Shown one piece after another: positions 60,391-64,000 of a DNA stretch of 64,000 nucleotides. Source of the stretch: Prorocentrum cordatum (Eukaryota > Sar > Dinophyceae > Prorocentrales > Prorocentraceae); assembly GCA_963575745.1 (NCBI GenBank), contig CAUYUJ010018042.1:130001-194000 (forward strand). Direction: 5' to 3'. Position 1 is the first letter of the stretch, and each line of letters starts with the position of its first letter. Position numbers and translations under genes: made by a program. The notes beneath the pieces were generated by a model. It had not been told where the DNA came from. It did no database searches and was given only the letters and a program-made list of their open reading frames with translations.

Positions 60391-61684
60391 GCCGTGTTGG
60401 GGCCCACTTGGGAGCCTCTCGGGTCGTCTTGATGCCGTCTTGGGGGCTTCTTTCGCCGTCTTGGAGCGTCGGAAGCCCGAAAAAACGCGAAGGCCAAAAA
60501 CGTTGAAAAAACCAATGGAAATCGACGATTTTGGCCTCTTGGGGCCATCTTGGGAGGCGTCTTGGAAGCTTCTTGGGGCGTCTTGGAGGCATCTGGGGCC
60601 ATCTGGAGGCCATCTTGACCGTCTTCGAGTGTTTTTTCGGCGACTCGGGGCCCTCTTGGACCGTCTGCAGAGCTTCTTGGGAGCCTCTTCGCTCGTTTGC
60701 GGCCCCCCCAGCAGACTCTCTGGAGCGGATGACCCCCCCCGGACCGCGCCGGCGGATCCCGGGGAATCCGGCCGGACCCCCCCCCCCCCCCCTCCAAAAC
60801 GACCGGACCAGGCTCCGGGGGGAGGGGTTTGGGGAGGGGGGAAGCATCTCACACGCCGATGACCCCAAGGGGTCGGCGGATATTTGTTTGGTGTCTGTTC
60901 GCCGCCACCGCCAGAGGGTCTCGGGCAGTTCCGCGGGGAGGTCCGAGCGGACAGCGACACTGCGAGTTTGGGAGCCACTCGGGGGCCGTTTCGGAGCCTC
61001 TGGGGTGCTTCTTGGGGGTTCCTTGGGGCGTCTGGGCGGCCTCGTGAGGGCCTCTGGGGGCCTCTTGGGGCACTCTTGGGGCCCCCTGGGGCTCCTGGGG
61101 GCAGAAAGCTAGAGTTTCAACATGTTTGGTCGCCCTCTTGGGCCCCTCGTGGTGCCGTCTTGGAGCCCTCTTGGGCCGTCTTGGGGACCTCTTGGGCCGT
61201 GTTGGGGCCCACTTGGGAGCCTCTCGGGTCGTCTTGATGCCGTCTTGGGGGCTTCTTTCGCCGTCTTGGAGCGTCGGAAGCCCGAAAAAACGCGAAGGCC
61301 AAAAACGTTGAAAAAACCAATGGAAATCGACGATTTTGGCCTCTTGGGGCCATCTTGGGAGGCGTCTTGGAAGCTTCTTGGGGCGTCTTGGAGGCATCTG
61401 GGGCCATCTGGAGGCCATCTTGACCGTCTTCGAGTGTTTTTTCGGCGACTCGGGGCCCTCTTGGACCGTCTGCAGAGCTTCTTGGGAGCCTCTTCGCTCG
61501 TTTGCGGCCCCCCCAGCAGACTCTCTGGAGCGGATGACCCCCCCCGGACCGCGCCGGCGGATCCCGGGGAATCCGGCCGGACCCCCCCCCCCCCCCTCCA
61601 AAACGACCGGACCAGGCTCCGGGGGGAGGGGTTTGGGGAGGGGGGAAGCATCTCACACGCCGATGACCCCAAGGGGTCGGCGGA
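60391..61684. repeat. Tandem duplication, ~488-bp near-identical copies
   Basis: 60391-60880 and 61196-61684 are almost identical (offset 805, dropping to 804 after a C-run of different length). Each contains minisatellite, the AT-rich island GTCGGAAGCCCGAAAAAACG, a 15-16-base C-run and CATCTCACACGCCGATGACC. The ~315 bp between them is more diverged minisatellite, so the duplication is recent. Confidence 0.9.
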
Positions 61685-62541
61685 CTCTTTCACGAAGATG
61701 CCCCGCCCTCTCCCCGTAACAATTTCTTTCCGCACAGGATTGGGCAGATGTGATTTGCTCCACGTTGGTTTACCATCCAAAACCCCGTCGTTCAGAACTG
61801 CGGTCTTGCCCCAGCGCGGGCCACGTTCCCCGATCCGAGTCCTTCATCATCGTTGTCGCCCCCCTCCTTCCCCCTCCTCTGCCATCCCCTGGTCCCCCTG
61901 CTTCTATGACACGCACGCACGACAGCGACGACGACGGCGACGGCGACGACGACGACCGCGACGGCGCTGGCAACGACGACAACGACGACGACGACGACGA
62001 CCACCACGACGGCGGCGGCGGCGGCGACGGCGGCGACCGACGCCCCGCCCAGGCGGGCTGGGGCTGGCCCTGGCCGCCCGGCGACTCCGCGCCGGCGGCG
62101 GCGGCGGGCGGCGCTGAGGCCGCGGCGGGGCGCCGCGGCCGCGGGCCGCTGCCGCCCCGTCGCCGTCGCGCCCCGTCGTCGTCCTCGCCGTCGTCGTCGC
62201 CGTCGCCGCCGTCGACGTCGTCGTCGGCGCCGTCGTCGCCGTCGTCGCCGTCGCCGTCGTCGTCATCGCTGCCGTCGCCGTGGTCGCCGTCGCCGTCGTC
62301 GCTGGTGGTGCCGCTGCTCCCGAGCCGTGGCTCCCCCTCGCTCCGCCCGGGGAGTGCGCGGCGGCGCAGAGAGGGAACCCCTCGCTGCTCCTCCTCGCTG
62401 CTCCACGCTGCTCCTCCTCCTCCTCCTCCTCCCCCCCCCTCGAGAAAAAAACGCGGTATAATCACCAGGCCTCCGGCGATGTGTGTCCTCTCCAGTGCGG
62501 GCGGCTTCCCCGGGTGTCCGCTTGTGGGGCCGGTTCTCCAG
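61685..62541. repeat. (GAC)n/(GTC)n triplet tracts with spacer
   Basis: 61920-62040 is (GAC)n and 62160-62300 is (GTC)n, opposite-strand versions flanking a GC-rich centre. 61685-61919 and 62300-62541 are unassigned. Confidence 0.8.
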
Positions 62542-62728
62542 GTCGGGTCGGGCGAAAGGAGGGGATTGGGAAAGGGGGGGTTACGAAATCTGCTGCATGC
62601 AGCTGGTTTCGGCCCCGCCGCTGGGCCCGTTCCTCGATACCGGCGCCGGGAGGCGCCGGTAAAATCAGCTACGTGAGCTGATTCTCAAACCCCCCCTTGG
62701 CTATCCCCCCCTTCCGCCCGGCCCGATC
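62542..62728. mobile_element. MITE-like element family D, copy D2
   Basis: GTCGGGCGAAAGGAGGGGAT and ATCCCCCCCTTCCGCCCGGC ends. The interior CTGCTGCATGCAGCTGGTTT and CTACGTGAGCTGATTCTCAA are nearly identical to D1. Confidence 0.85.
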
Positions 62729-62785
62729 CAGGGCGCGAAGATCGGGACAAAATCGGATCGGGATAACTCGAAATCTCGGAGAATC

Positions 62786-63085
62786 GGCGGGTTTGGAGGA
62801 TGTATTGGGCGCCGCGGCCGCTCCAGAGCGTTCCGGAACGCTCTGAGAGCGCTCCGGAACGCTATGGAGCGATTTATCCCGATCCTAGCCCTGTTTTAGG
62901 CCCCCAAGGGGGCGCGAAGGCCACGGCGCTCGGCGCCTCGCGGCCTTTTGGTCGGAGGGGCGCCCGTCTCCGGGGCGGCGGTGCGAGGGCGCACGACGAG
63001 AGCCGCGCGCCTCGCGCCTGTCGCGGGGCGCGGGGCGCGCGCGGGGCGGGGGGAACGACGCGACGTCGGAGCTCTGGGTGCAGTT
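62786..63085. repeat. Family J unit and GC-rich spacer
   Basis: 62786-62885 carries GCCGCGGCCGCTCCAGAGCG and GAGCGTTCCGGAACGCTCTG. The rest to 63085 is unassigned. The order family J, spacer, family C matches 655-1099. Confidence 0.7.
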
Positions 63086-63252
63086 CAGGAGGAGAAAAAG
63101 CACACAGACACCATGAATCGTCGATTCCCCAGAAAAGATGGGAAAATATGGGTAGTGGGGGGGAAGACAAAAGCCCAGAAATTATTAGAAAATATGCGGG
63201 AATCCTTTGATTTGCGTGTGTTTATGTGTGTGTGTCCCAGGGCCCCTTCAAC
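63086..63252 (+). repeat. Family C copy C6
   Basis: CAGGAGGAGAAAAAGCACAC, ATGAATCGTCGATTCCCCAG, ATGGGAAAATATGGGTAGTG, CAGGGCCCCTTCAACA. Confidence 0.85.
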
Positions 63253-63763
63253 AGTGGAGACCAATGCCAAGGAACACCCCGCCTGCCTGCAGGGTGCCCC
63301 CCCCGGGTTTCTTGGGTTTCGAGGGTTCTGCGGTGGAGAGCGCGACGTTCCCACACCAAAAGAATCGATGGACGTCGCAGGGTTCCAGGGTTTGGCTTCT
63401 TGTGGAAGGTTTCTTGTGGTCGGGCCCCTACTGTAATTTCTCCTCGGTGCTCCTCCTCACTCCTCTTCCTCCCCTCCTGCAGGGAACGCATTGTCAGTTC
63501 TCCGACGGCGTGACTTGTTCAATCCGGGCGTTTTGCCCTGATGTCTGCCTCCTTTGTCCGTTCGGGCCACCGGGACTGTCAAACATGGATCCACGGCGAG
63601 AGAAAGGTTGCTCCCGGGGAAAGGGGTCGGAAGTTCTGGGGAAGGTCCTCCAGACACCTCCGTCCCCCTCCCATCCAGATCCCTGAAATGCGGCTAGGGG
63701 GAGGGATAAACCCGTTCCCGACGGGGAAAAGGGGGTCGTCAGACGACGTGTTGTAGTGGTCTA
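63253..63763. repeat. Family N copy and family H-like fragment
   Basis: 63262-63425 parallels the unit at 14880-15060 (CCTGCAGGGTGCC, GAGAGCGCGACGTTCCCACA). 63550-63640 has GGGACTGTCAAAC and GGGGAAAGGGGTCGGA, like family H. No gene. Confidence 0.5.
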
Positions 63764-63960
63764 TTTGACTTGCAGCAGTTGCAGCAGTTGCAAGGTGGTT
63801 ACAACCCACTTGCAAGGCTCCCGCAAGTGGGTTGCAAGCCCGCCTGAGTGCTCCACGTCTGAGTAAGTCGCGGACCCAACTTGGAGCAGCTAATTAGGCG
63901 GACCTGCAAATGTCGCAAGGGGGTCGCAACCACCTTGCAGCTACTGCGAGTCACAGCGAT
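63764..63960. repeat. Nested inverted repeats (TTGCAAG-rich)
   Basis: Inner arms AACCCACTTGC / GCAAGTGGGTT (about 63804-63835). Outer arms GACTTGCAGCAGTTGC...GCAAGGTGGTTACAACC and GGTCGCAACCACCTTGCAGC...GCGAGTC. The whole could fold as a long hairpin; a MITE-like origin is possible. Confidence 0.65.
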
Positions 63961-64000
63961 CACTGCAGTCCGCCCAGAGGGTTGGTGGGACTCGCGGGGA

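Noticed and set aside
1-64000. CRISPR arrays, bacterial operons, prophage, rRNA genes
   Set aside because: No regularly spaced identical repeats with unique spacers, no ribosome-binding-site-led gene clusters, and no recognisable rRNA segment. A tRNA could not be excluded without a scan.

Overview
ORGANISM. The window looks like nuclear DNA of a dinoflagellate. The decisive evidence is two perfect copies of the 22-nt dinoflagellate spliced leader (DinoSL, core CCGTAGCCATTTTGGC) at 33874-33895 (+) and 13243-13264 (-), plus degraded copies at 41522-41536 and about 3572-3592. The sequence is GC-rich and gene-poor, is crowded with (GGA)n/(TCC)n tracts, and carries a LINE with the AP-endonuclease / reverse transcriptase / RNase H layout. 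High GC is compatible with a Prorocentrum-like genome, but the species is an inference. There are no bacterial operons, Shine-Dalgarno sites or CRISPR arrays. Two 100-N scaffold gaps (10484-10583, 41347-41446) both fall inside (GGA)n tracts.

LAYOUT. 1-3.5 kb: tandem and dispersed repeats. 3.6-4.2 kb: an intronless thioredoxin-like gene behind a degraded spliced leader. 4.5-10.5 kb: minisatellites, MITE-like elements and microsatellites. 10.6-11.1 kb: 3' part of an unknown protein gene. 12.2-13.3 kb: minus-strand 5' piece of a LINE beginning with a perfect DinoSL. 13.3-31 kb: microsatellites, foldback elements, a retroelement zinc-finger remnant (18.3-18.6 kb), and a GC-rich satellite (22.5-24 kb). 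31.8-32.3 kb: a possible minus-strand gene. 33.2-33.9 kb: a long purine tract leading directly into the DinoSL and a LINE (33.9-39.8 kb) that is nearly complete but broken. 40.1-40.7 and 41.5-41.9 kb: zinc-finger ORFs, the second behind a truncated leader. 42-59 kb: repeats with one decayed coding region (50-51.4 kb). 59.3-59.8 kb: a zinc-finger repeat gene resembling the Stc1 fold. 60-64 kb: a tandem duplication and more repeats.

HOW IT FITS TOGETHER. Most of the window is explained by retroposition and by non-autonomous elements. Trans-splicing puts the leader on mRNAs; reverse transcription of such mRNAs returns the leader to the genome. Both perfect leaders are LINE 5' ends, and both are preceded on the sense strand by (GGA)n, which suggests that purine microsatellites receive these insertions. 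About a dozen short repeat families (named A-N and P here for cross-reference) occur two to nine times each; several have long terminal inverted repeats. Only the thioredoxin-like gene, the zinc-finger repeat gene and the exon after the first gap look like plausible host coding sequence. All family names and counts come from reading by eye, not from alignment software.
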